Assembly (NCBI GenBank): GCA_008932935.1
Contig: WBXD01000003.1
Span: 1 to 43,362, forward strand
DNA from: Verrucomicrobiota bacterium
Lineage (GTDB): Bacteria > Verrucomicrobiota > Verrucomicrobiia > Verrucomicrobiales > Akkermansiaceae
Length of the DNA stretch: 43,362 bases
Direction of reading: 5' to 3'
Both the position numbers and the translations under genes were made by a program. The notes under the pieces were generated by a model that saw only the letters and a program-made list of their open reading frames with translations, was not told where the DNA came from and searched no databases. Position 1 is the first letter of the stretch. Each line of letters starts with the position of its first letter. Below are positions 32,758-40,959 of this stretch, in pieces.

Positions 32758-35600
32758 GAATGCCACCTAGCAAGCAGCCCGCGCTTCCGCAAGTAGTGGC
32801 CCGGATCTTCGACTCGACGCCCGCGCTGGGTCTACCCACGTACTCCCGAGGGCCACACTGGCAGCCGGGCCGGCTGGCAGTGTTGAGTTTGTGGCTCACG
32901 CTGCTCAGCGTGGTGATGCCACTCGCGGCGCTGCAAGCGGTGACCCCTCCATCACAATTCGAAGTGAAACTCGCCGGTGGTGCCATCACCAGTTTGAAGT
33001 CGGTGCGCGATGCGCAGCAAACCGAATACGTCGCTGCCGCACAACGCCTCGGCGATCTATCCCTCCGCTTGCGCCGGTCCGGCGGCGAGTGGCAGTCGGT
33101 GAACACCGCCGAACTGGCCAAGACCGCACAAGTCACTTCGACCGCGGAAGGCTCCCGCTGCACGACTCTCTATCATGTCTCGGAGGGGCCGGCCACGGGG
33201 CTCGATGTGAAGATTGGGTTTAATGTCGGAGAGGAGGGGCTGGAGTGGACGATTGGGCTGCGCAATACTTCCGACGAGGCGTTGGAGATTGGGGATTTGG
33301 CACTGCCGCTGCCGCTCAATTCCTCGTTCAACAAAAGCAAGTCTGCAGTGCTCAAGCACAGTTTTATTGCCGGCCACGCTTCCTTCATCTATTGGGCGCG
33401 CCCCGAGAGCACCGGCCCCTACCTGACACTCACGCCCACTGGCGATACCTCTTTTGAATATTGGGAGGCGCAACCGACCTACAGCATCTTCATTCATTCC
33501 ACTACTGCGGGCGCCGCCGCCAAACAACGCGGTACCCACTGGCGCCAACCCCACACCAGCCTCACCCTAGCCCCAGCGGGCCACACCGGCGACTCTCACG
33601 ACTACGGCTGTAAATTTCGCTGGGCTAACAATCACGAGGATGTCCGCCGGATTCTAGTCGAGGAAGGCGGCATCGACGTGCAAGTGGTGCCAGGCATGAC
33701 CGTTCCCTCGGACCTATCCGCCCGTTTCGCCTTGCGCAGCCAGTGGCCAATCCAGTCGATCGAGGCCGAGTATCCCGCCGAAACCGTCATCACCCCACTG
33801 GCCGCCAGCGGCAAGACACCTATCTATCAGGTGCGGTTTGCCCGGCTGGGTGAAAACCGCTTGACGGTGAACTATGGTGAGGGCCGGCACATGGTGCTGG
33901 AGTTTTTCGCGACCGAACCGGTGGAAACCCTCATCCGCAAGCGCGCAGCGTTCATCGCCTCTTGTCAACACCGCGACCCCAACAAGTGGTACAACGGCCT
34001 GTTTTCAGAATGGAACATGGCAAGCCAGACGTTGCTCGGACCGGATAACTACGACCACATCAAAGGCTGGCGCATCTATGAGGTGTCCTGCGATGATCCA
34101 GGGTTGGCTAAGCCGGCGTTTTTGGCTGCCAAAAACGCCCAGTATCCGCTGCAATCAGAAGTTGCAGCGCTCGACCATTTTCTCAAACATTTTGTTTGGG
34201 GCGGCTTGCAACGCAGCACTGACGAATCCTCCGCCTATGGTATCTATGGAATTCCTGACTGGAAAACCAACCGTGACAGCAGCGATCCTGGATCCAAGGG
34301 GAAGCTACATATCTGGCGCCCTTATGATTACCCACACGTCATCCTCATCTATTACAGCATGTATCAGGTGGCCAAGCTCCACCCTCAGATACACACTGAG
34401 CTATCATCAGATGAATACCTGCGGCGCGCCTGTGGCACCGCCTTGGCCATGTTCACCGTGCCCAAGCAAATTGCCAATTGGTCGGCCTACGAAACGGGTT
34501 TTTATAACGAATTGGTTATCGAGAATCTCATCCGTGACCTCGTCGCAGCCGGCATGCACGCCGAAGCGGATCAACTTCGCGGCCACTGGGAGCGCAAGGT
34601 CCGGCATTTCATCAATGAGAGTCCGGACCTGTTCCGCTCGGAATACGCGTTTGATTCTACTGGCTTCGAATCCACCCACGCTCTGGCCAGTTATGCCATG
34701 CGCCACGCCGCCTCGCCGCAGGTAGCGGGCACCGGTATTTCCTTGGACAAGGCGCGACACTTCTTGGAAACTCAATTGGCCGCCAATCTCGACTGCCGCG
34801 GCGTGATCGAACCGGCATATTACTATCTGGGCAGCGACTATCGCGGCTCGGGTAATGCCTATACGCTCACCTATATGTCGCAAATGGGGGGCTGGGCGGT
34901 CCTCGACTACGCGCTGAATTTTGCCGCCGATCCCGCAGCCTATTTGCGCCTGGGTTATGCATCCGGCCTCAGCTCCTGGGCCTTGGTTAATAGCGGCACT
35001 GCCGCCTCCAACTACGGCTTCTGGTATCCGGGCCCTGCCAATGACGGCGCGGCAGGGGGTGGTTTCGAGCCAGCTCCCGATGGCACCACCTGGCTGGGAC
35101 AGCCGCACCATCGCGGTGCTTGGTATTACGCCTGTGAAATCGACCTGGGTTATTGTGCCGCGCTGCGCAGCGCGGCCACCGTGCTCACTGATGAGCCAAT
35201 CTTTGGCCGCTTTTGCTTCGGTGGAGATCAGCGCACCAGCGCCGGTCGCATCGAGGTGATTCCCCGCGACGGACTGCGCCGGCGCTTTCACGCTCTACTT
35301 GGCGCGCGGAGGTTGCACATTATGTTAGACGCTGACCGCTTTGCCGCGGACCAGCCCATTGTGCTGCAAGAGGATTTTTCCGGCGTTGGCTTCCTGTTGG
35401 AAAGTGACAATCCCGCGCCCCATCCGCTGCGGCTGCATCTTTCTGGCCTAGCGGCCGGGAATTACACGGTGAGTGCCGGCCAGCAGGCACTTGCAGACTT
35501 CACGCTGAAGGGCGGCGAGGAACACACGTTAGAACTGCCCCTGCTAGCCTCTGGCCAGCACATAGATATACGCCGCGGCGTGAGTCACGGCAACGAGTGA
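32754..35600 (+). CDS. Secreted DUF5695-type protein, putative glycoside hydrolase
   Basis: A 948-residue exported protein with the features of the DUF5695 family, common in polysaccharide-utilisation clusters. A hydrophobic segment (LAVLSLWLTLLSVVMPLAAL, about residues 43-62) after a basic start is a signal or anchor. The N-terminal beta domain (LAGGAITSLKSVRDA to about residue 400) leads into a helical-barrel domain (NKWYNGLFSEWNMASQTLLG, YDYPHVILIYYSMYQVAKL, ANWSAYETGFYNELVIENLI, AYYYLGSDYRGSGNAYTLT) and a C-terminal sandwich. The fold suggests a hydrolase or lyase with an (alpha/alpha) barrel, but no reaction is established. It is translationally coupled to the GH127 gene by an ATGA overlap, so both probably attack the same arabinose-containing glycan. 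Confidence 0.8.
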   Translation: MRMPPSKQPALPQVVARIFDSTPALGLPTYSRGPHWQPGRLAVLSLWLTLLSVVMPLAALQAVTPPSQFEVKLAGGAITSLKSVRDAQQTEYVAAAQRLGDLSLRLRRSGGEWQSVNTAELAKTAQVTSTAEGSRCTTLYHVSEGPATGLDVKIGFNVGEEGLEWTIGLRNTSDEALEIGDLALPLPLNSSFNKSKSAVLKHSFIAGHASFIYWARPESTGPYLTLTPTGDTSFEYWEAQPTYSIFIHSTTAGAAAKQRGTHWRQPHTSLTLAPAGHTGDSHDYGCKFRWANNHEDVRRILVEEGGIDVQVVPGMTVPSDLSARFALRSQWPIQSIEAEYPAETVITPLAASGKTPIYQVRFARLGENRLTVNYGEGRHMVLEFFATEPVETLIRKRAAFIASCQHRDPNKWYNGLFSEWNMASQTLLGPDNYDHIKGWRIYEVSCDDPGLAKPAFLAAKNAQYPLQSEVAALDHFLKHFVWGGLQRSTDESSAYGIYGIPDWKTNRDSSDPGSKGKLHIWRPYDYPHVILIYYSMYQVAKLHPQIHTELSSDEYLRRACGTALAMFTVPKQIANWSAYETGFYNELVIENLIRDLVAAGMHAEADQLRGHWERKVRHFINESPDLFRSEYAFDSTGFESTHALASYAMRHAASPQVAGTGISLDKARHFLETQLAANLDCRGVIEPAYYYLGSDYRGSGNAYTLTYMSQMGGWAVLDYALNFAADPAAYLRLGYASGLSSWALVNSGTAASNYGFWYPGPANDGAAGGGFEPAPDGTTWLGQPHHRGAWYYACEIDLGYCAALRSAATVLTDEPIFGRFCFGGDQRTSAGRIEVIPRDGLRRRFHALLGARRLHIMLDADRFAADQPIVLQEDFSGVGFLLESDNPAPHPLRLHLSGLAAGNYTVSAGQQALADFTLKGGEEHTLELPLLASGQHIDIRRGVSHGNE

Positions 35601-35622
35601 AAACCAAATACCAGATTAACAA

Positions 35623-37524
35623 ATGACCAGCCACCTCACCGCGCTCAGCGCCGCCGCCATCGTTCTCACTGCCATCCCGTGTCGGGGTGCCGCCGAAGCA
35701 CCCTACAGGGTACTCGAGCCTGAAAAATCCCAACATCTCATCGAATCCGCGCATTTTGTTGCCCGCTGGAATGATAATGACGGCATGACGCTAGGCGAGG
35801 CTGACCTGCAAAAAGGTTTGGCAACACTCGAAGGCATTCGCGATTTCTATCTGGGAAAAGTGGGTTTCGCCAAGCCCTATGAAAATCAACCGGTGAAATA
35901 CAAAGTCAGCGTCAACCTCAGTAACAAGGGGTGGGCCAGCGGCAGCGGCACCGGCAAGAACGACCCCGCCATGTGGCTACACTTCAATGCCTTCAAGGAC
36001 AATCACGCCTTGGCACACGAATTCGCCCACAGCCTGCAGTTTTCCACGATGGGGCTGCGCGATTCCCCGTTTGTCGGTTGGTCCTGGGAATCGCAAGCCG
36101 AATGGATGACTCATCAGATGTATCCCGAGCAGGTGGGCTGCTCCGACCAATTGGTCAACGCCACGCACCTGTACTATGGTTCGACGCGCGACCGCTATGG
36201 CAACTGGCAGTTTTGGGAATACATCAAGGATACGTTCGGTTACGCTGCGATCAACGACATTTGGTCCAAGGCCACCAAACCCGGTTCGCCCACCACCGCG
36301 CTGGAAGATCCGCTGCTGGTGTTGACCCGCAACCAAGGATGGAAAACCAGTGAGCTCAACGATCAGTTCGGCCTCTGGGCCATGCACAATGTCACCTGGG
36401 ATTACAAATTCGGCGAGGTGCTGCGCAAGTGCTACGGCAGCTATGACGACGTCACCGGGATCCGCCGCAACCGCGTAGCGATTCTCGCGCCAATCACTGG
36501 CAAAAAGGGCAGTTATGCCATTCCGGACTACCGTGCACCGCAACGCTTCGGCTATAACCTCGTGCGCATCGATCCGGATGAAAGCGCAAATTTGCGCAGC
36601 GTCGCCGTCCAGTTCCATGGCCTCGTGCAAAATGCCCCTAACGTCGCCGCCTTCGACCAGAAGTTTGAAAACGAACCCAAGAGCGTGCCTGCTCCCAACT
36701 CGGATTGGCGCTGGGGTCTGGTGGCCGTCGATGACCTGGGCAAGCCCCGCTACAGCGCCTTGCAGCGCGGTGCATCCTCGCAAGTGGTCTTCCCACTCCG
36801 TGCTAACGAAAAACAAGTCTGGCTGGTGGTGGTCGCCACCCCGGCGGAATACCAGCGGATTTTCTGGGATCAGATGTATTATACTCTCTATCGATATCCA
36901 TGGATGGTGGATATCCGTGGCGGCCATCCGCACGGCAGTGAGCCCGCGCCGCTGGCTAAAATCAGCGGTCGCAAGGGCAAAGCCCATGCCAATGGCGGCG
37001 GCTGGGTGGATGACACCGCCCACGCTGATGCCACCGCCTATGTCGGCCCGGCCGCGCTGGTGCTGGACCGTGCCCAGGTGCTCGGCAAGGCCAAAATCAC
37101 CGATCAGGCGGTGGTTTCCGGCAATGCCAAGGTCGGCGACAATGCCATCGTCCGCGGTCACGCCTTGGTGACTGGCAACGGAAACATCGGCGGCAACGCC
37201 CGCATCGAGGACGAAGCGTCAGTCTATGGCGGCACCATCAATGAAGACGCGCGTCTCGGCGCACTGACGCTCATTGAGGAGGACCAATCCCGCATCCGCG
37301 GCAAGGCCGATATCGCGGCAGTGATGAACAGCATCCGCGGCGCGGACCTCTCCGGCACCGTGCGACTCATCGGCGACATCGAGTTGAATACCAAATCTAT
37401 CAGCAAGGGCGTTTTCTACGGGATGGTTGACCCGCCAATGATCACCAATCCCCGCTGGGGTGCCGAGCGCACGGCTCCCGCGCCGGAGGTGACCACCGCG
37501 CCCCGGAGCTCCCGCCATGATTAG
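35623..37524 (+). CDS. Secreted DUF6055-like metallopeptidase-type protein with beta-helix tail
   Basis: A 633-residue protein. A signal peptide (MTSHLTALSAAAIVLTAIPC) is followed by a DUF6055-like domain holding a zinc-peptidase motif, H132-E-F-A-H136, with ESQAEW (E156/E160) placed where gluzincins have their third zinc ligand. A beta-rich region follows to about residue 440. Residues ~460-560 are hexapeptide-like repeats (TAYVGPAALVLDRAQVLGKA, AVVSGNAKVGDNAIVRGHA, GNIGGNARIEDEASVYGG) that predict a left-handed beta-helix. The protein could be a peptidase acting on glycoproteins or a carbohydrate-binding relative that lost activity; the intact HExxH favours a metal site. It begins 22 bases after the DUF5695 gene and is probably in the same operon. 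Confidence 0.78.
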   Translation: MTSHLTALSAAAIVLTAIPCRGAAEAPYRVLEPEKSQHLIESAHFVARWNDNDGMTLGEADLQKGLATLEGIRDFYLGKVGFAKPYENQPVKYKVSVNLSNKGWASGSGTGKNDPAMWLHFNAFKDNHALAHEFAHSLQFSTMGLRDSPFVGWSWESQAEWMTHQMYPEQVGCSDQLVNATHLYYGSTRDRYGNWQFWEYIKDTFGYAAINDIWSKATKPGSPTTALEDPLLVLTRNQGWKTSELNDQFGLWAMHNVTWDYKFGEVLRKCYGSYDDVTGIRRNRVAILAPITGKKGSYAIPDYRAPQRFGYNLVRIDPDESANLRSVAVQFHGLVQNAPNVAAFDQKFENEPKSVPAPNSDWRWGLVAVDDLGKPRYSALQRGASSQVVFPLRANEKQVWLVVVATPAEYQRIFWDQMYYTLYRYPWMVDIRGGHPHGSEPAPLAKISGRKGKAHANGGGWVDDTAHADATAYVGPAALVLDRAQVLGKAKITDQAVVSGNAKVGDNAIVRGHALVTGNGNIGGNARIEDEASVYGGTINEDARLGALTLIEEDQSRIRGKADIAAVMNSIRGADLSGTVRLIGDIELNTKSISKGVFYGMVDPPMITNPRWGAERTAPAPEVTTAPRSSRHD

Positions 37525-37629
37525 ATATTCCCTTAGCTAACAATTCTTATGCATCCACATGATTCCGTTGGTGATCCGGCACACGTTTCCGCAACGGAGG
37601 GCGGCTATTCTCGCAATCCGTGCGGCCCC

Positions 37630-39192
37630 ATGTTGCCAGCCTGCCGCTCACGATCTAACAAAAATCGCCTTTGCTGGTGGCGTGCCGCTTGCCTTCTACT
37701 TATGCCCGCGACTGTTTCCGCGGCGGTTCGCCTGCCTAACGTCTTTGGCGACCACATGGTGTTGCAGCGCGAAATGCCGGTGCCGGTGTGGGGTTGGGCT
37801 GATGCCGGGGAAAGTGTTAGAGTCACCTTTGCCGGAGCCAGCGCCACCGCCACGGCGGATGCCTCAGGCAATTGGGCGCTCAAGCTGCCGGCCATGGCGG
37901 CGAGTGCCGAGAGTCGCGAGATGACGGTGAGCGGTCACACCACGCTAACATTCCGGGACGTTCTCGTCGGGGAGGTTTGGCTGTGTGGCGGCCAGTCAAA
38001 CATGGAGTCGGAGATGAACTGGTGCTGCCCGGAAGAGGGCAAAACCGCCAGCATTCCGACGTTCCGCCGGATCAAGGCCGAGCACACGCTGGCGGCCACC
38101 CCCCAGAGCGACGTGAAGGCCTCCTGGGCGGTCTGCGACAACGGAGCGGCAAGCGGATTCACGGCGGCAGGATATTATTTTGCTAGAAAGCTCACCCGGG
38201 AGCTCAAAATTCCGGTCGGATTGCTAGACACAAGCTGGGGCGGTGCCAACATCAGCTTTTGGATACCGGGCGAGAGTTATAGAAACCTCCCCGCCTTGAG
38301 GCCCCAGTGGGAAAAGGAGACGGCGCAAGCCCAGGCTATGACCAAGGCATATTTGGAGACTATGGAAAAGTGGTCGGCTGATGCCCGTAAGAGCCTCGAG
38401 ACTAAGGATATCATCTGTGCTCGCGCACCGTTTATGCCGGAGCGCCGGGAGTTCTCACACATGTTCAACGGCATGGTCCATCCCTTCGCTCCCTTTGCGC
38501 TCCGCGGCATGCTCTGGTACCAAGGCGAATACAACGCTAACGATGGCGACTACTATATCGACGAGATGCGTGGCCTCATCCAGGGCTGGCGCGGCCTGTG
38601 GAAACAGGGCGATGTGCCATTCTATTATGTCCAACTCCCCAATCTCGACATGCCGAAAGACGATCCCGCCGGCGGCGACGGCTGGGCCACCATCCGCAAC
38701 GTCCAAACCAAGGTGATGGCCATCCCCAACACTGGCATGATCGTCACCATCGACGTCGGCGAGGCCGGCGATATCCACCCGAAAAACAAGCTCGATGTCG
38801 GTGAGCGGCTCGCCCGCTGGGCGCTGGCCAAAACCTACGGCAAACACCTCGCCTTTAGCAGCCCGTTTTTCAAAGGCATGAACGTTGAAGGCAGCGCAAT
38901 TCGCGTCGCGTTCGTCGGCGCCGAAAGTGGTTTGATGGCAGGGAACAAGGACGGCCTCAAACCGGTGGTGGAGGACAAACATGCCAAGCTCAAGCGTTTC
39001 GCCATCGCCGGCGAGGACAAAAAGTGGGTCTGGGCCGATGCGCTCATCGACGGCAAGACGGTGGTGGTCTCCAGCCCCGCCGTGCCCAAGCCGGTGGCCG
39101 TGCGCTATGCGTTCGCACACAATCCCGCGGGCTGCAATCTCTATAACAAGGACGGCCTCCCGGCTTCACCCTTCCGCAGCGATGATTGGTAG
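37630..39192 (+). CDS. Secreted sialate O-acetylesterase-like SGNH hydrolase (copy 1)
   Basis: A ~520-residue SGNH-type esterase of the sialate O-acetylesterase family, which removes acetyl groups from sugars. A signal peptide (CWWRAACLLLMPATVSA) is followed by the N-terminal sandwich VRLPNVFGDHMVLQREMPVPVWG. The catalytic domain has nucleophile S123 in VWLCGGQSNME, the oxyanion region LDTSWGGANISFW, LRGMLWYQGEYNAN, and the His motif DIHPKNKLDVGERLA with H383. Start 37630 gives a normal signal peptide; the ATG at 37549 would add 27 residues. In Verrucomicrobiota these enzymes deacetylate many polysaccharides, so sialic acid need not be the substrate. It follows the DUF6055 gene by about 100 bases. 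Confidence 0.9.
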   Translation: MLPACRSRSNKNRLCWWRAACLLLMPATVSAAVRLPNVFGDHMVLQREMPVPVWGWADAGESVRVTFAGASATATADASGNWALKLPAMAASAESREMTVSGHTTLTFRDVLVGEVWLCGGQSNMESEMNWCCPEEGKTASIPTFRRIKAEHTLAATPQSDVKASWAVCDNGAASGFTAAGYYFARKLTRELKIPVGLLDTSWGGANISFWIPGESYRNLPALRPQWEKETAQAQAMTKAYLETMEKWSADARKSLETKDIICARAPFMPERREFSHMFNGMVHPFAPFALRGMLWYQGEYNANDGDYYIDEMRGLIQGWRGLWKQGDVPFYYVQLPNLDMPKDDPAGGDGWATIRNVQTKVMAIPNTGMIVTIDVGEAGDIHPKNKLDVGERLARWALAKTYGKHLAFSSPFFKGMNVEGSAIRVAFVGAESGLMAGNKDGLKPVVEDKHAKLKRFAIAGEDKKWVWADALIDGKTVVVSSPAVPKPVAVRYAFAHNPAGCNLYNKDGLPASPFRSDDW

Positions 39193-39453
39193 GTCGGGGG
39201 GCTGGCCCGGTTAATCTGCAATCAATATTGGCTGGCAACAAACGGGTGCCGGTCACATCGACCATCCTTGTCACTCCAAAAGCTGGCGAGGCTTTGTCTC
39301 GGACTCAGGACACAAGATGAAGAATTTGACCTGACGACGGCACCATAGGCATTTCAATGGCACCAGAGTTCCCACCAGAGGGGCCTGCATCGGCTGTGGC
39401 GATTACTGAAATATTGCCGGCATTTGGCAAGTAACCTTCCAATATTCGAAATT
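39193..39453. other. Spacer without recognised features
   Basis: The 261 bases between the esterase and the alpha/beta hydrolase hold no coding frame of note. A short GGGC/GCCC inverted repeat just after the esterase stop lacks a T-run. I see no convincing promoter. Confidence 0.4.
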
Positions 39454-40728
39454 ATGAAAATCACCACATGCGCGTTACTCGCCCAATTCCTAGCCGTGTC
39501 GATGCCGCTTTTTGCTGGGACGAGTGATTGGGACCCATCCACCAGCCCGACCCTGAGAAGCGAGCAGCCGCAGGATCTGCTGATCCATGGCAGAGCCTTT
39601 GAACTCTATCAGCACGGGGTGCGCACGCAATGGGGATACCAGAAACCCCAGCAGGATATATTCGTCGTGGTGCATCCCAAGAACGAGCGCAACAACGCTC
39701 CTCTGTACGTCGTGCTACATTCCGCAGGCCACGATGTGCTTTCAGCCTTGAAATGCACTAGCGACGTCGGCAACCACGACATCTATCGCTCGCCCGATGA
39801 TTTCTACGCGCTGTACCTCGACTGCCGGGCGAATATGGGCGACTGGTGGTGGGGCGGCATGCATCTTGGTGATGCGGAGTTGACCAAGAGGAATTCCGGC
39901 GCGGATCCGATGCCAGTGGAGAAGCGTGTGCTGGATTCAATCCATTGGGTGATGGCGAAATACCACATCGACCCGAACCGTGTCTATCTCGCTGGCAACT
40001 CGATGGGTGGAAGTGGTACGCTTGGAATCGGCCTGCGCAACGGCGACTTGTTCGCGGCGATCAAAGCTAACGTTCCAGCCGGCATCGAACACGTTTCCAA
40101 TCGCATGTATTTCTCACAAGGGGTATCCGCAAACGTGGCGCTTCCCGATCCTCCGGTGGTGGTTGACTATTCCGCCCAGAATGACGGTTGGTCCGCCGGC
40201 CATGATCGGTTTGCCAAGGCCATGAATGTGCGGAAATATTCGTTTTACCTTTATTGGGGGCCATTTGGCCACGCTAACAACAGTTACGATATCGAGAAAA
40301 CCAACGATTTGATCAATTCATTTGACTGGCTAGGCGTTAGGAAGAACGAGGCCTATGCGGTTTTCACCAATGCCTCCTGCAACGACAAACTGCCGTGGCC
40401 GGATGATATGGGAAGCAAGGCTGCGGGTCAGATCAACGCATTTTTCCGCTGGAAATGCCTCGCTGATACCAAGGATAAGCTGGAAATGTCGCTGTTTCTG
40501 CTGGCTCCGGGGGATTTGAAAACGTCTTTTCAAATCCCCCGGCAAGCCACTGCGGACGTTTCGCTGCGGCGGATCCAAAAGGGCCAAATCAAGCCCGACG
40601 GGGCATTCCGATGGACTTGCGGATCTGCGAAAGGCGCTGGCAAGGCCGATGCCAACGGACTCATCACCATTTCCGGGGTGACGATCACTTCCGTCCCGAC
40701 CAAGCTAACCGTTATCATTACAGGGTGA
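39454..40728 (+). CDS. Secreted alpha/beta hydrolase, esterase-like
   Basis: A 424-residue exported alpha/beta hydrolase. The signal peptide is MKITTCALLAQFLAVSMPLFAG. The fold shows APLYVVLHSAGHD, the helix DPNRVYLAGNSMGGSGTL with nucleophile S183, and FGHANNSYD with H273 as the likely catalytic His; the acid is probably in DYSAQNDGW. This layout resembles prolyl-oligopeptidase-type esterases and feruloyl/acetyl esterases of polysaccharide clusters. After about residue 300 there is an extra domain (MSLFLLAPGDLKTSFQIP, ADANGLITISGV). The ATG 39454 is selected for the signal peptide over TTG 39424. The last codons and stop lie inside a repeat shared with the transposase region, so the natural C terminus may be altered. 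Confidence 0.82.
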   Translation: MKITTCALLAQFLAVSMPLFAGTSDWDPSTSPTLRSEQPQDLLIHGRAFELYQHGVRTQWGYQKPQQDIFVVVHPKNERNNAPLYVVLHSAGHDVLSALKCTSDVGNHDIYRSPDDFYALYLDCRANMGDWWWGGMHLGDAELTKRNSGADPMPVEKRVLDSIHWVMAKYHIDPNRVYLAGNSMGGSGTLGIGLRNGDLFAAIKANVPAGIEHVSNRMYFSQGVSANVALPDPPVVVDYSAQNDGWSAGHDRFAKAMNVRKYSFYLYWGPFGHANNSYDIEKTNDLINSFDWLGVRKNEAYAVFTNASCNDKLPWPDDMGSKAAGQINAFFRWKCLADTKDKLEMSLFLLAPGDLKTSFQIPRQATADVSLRRIQKGQIKPDGAFRWTCGSAKGAGKADANGLITISGVTITSVPTKLTVIITG

Positions 40729-40737
40729 CAGATAAAT
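40715..40737 (+). repeat. 23-bp repeat, copy 1 (overlaps hydrolase stop)
   Basis: The 23 bases from 40715, containing ATTACAGGGTGACAGATAAA, recur exactly at 42621-42643 upstream of the RAYT gene. Weaker similarity (GTAG.AGA..ATC) continues for about 15 bases. This copy provides the stop codon of the alpha/beta hydrolase. Confidence 0.85.
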
Positions 40738-40959
40738 TGTAGTGGTAGAAAATCGCATCGACACCGAAACCATCTCTTACGCCATCAATCACGATGGCGT
40801 CGCCGATTTTTCTCGGCCTTGTCCGCAACGCCCGCTCGCTCGGTCGCGACAAGGGGTTGGACCTTGAATGCCGGCACCACCACGCTTACTTCCCAGCCGC
40901 GAATGGCAGCGCGGCAGTCCGCCGGATCATGCTACATCGGTGACTGCGGCCGGGGAATT
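40729..40959. other. Convergent spacer
   Basis: The 231 bases between the hydrolase and the minus-strand esterase start with the 23-bp repeat. They also hold short inverted repeats: GGCGTCGCC near 40796 and a CTTGTCCGC/GCGACAAG pair at about 40818-40856 that could form a bidirectional hairpin between the convergent genes. No gene is supported here. Confidence 0.4.

Noticed and set aside
2922-40345. Identical 15-mer CTAGGCGTTAGGAAG near 2930 and 40330
   Set aside because: Both encode Leu-Gly-Val-Arg-Lys in unrelated genes; one shared 15-mer is about what chance predicts in 43 kb.
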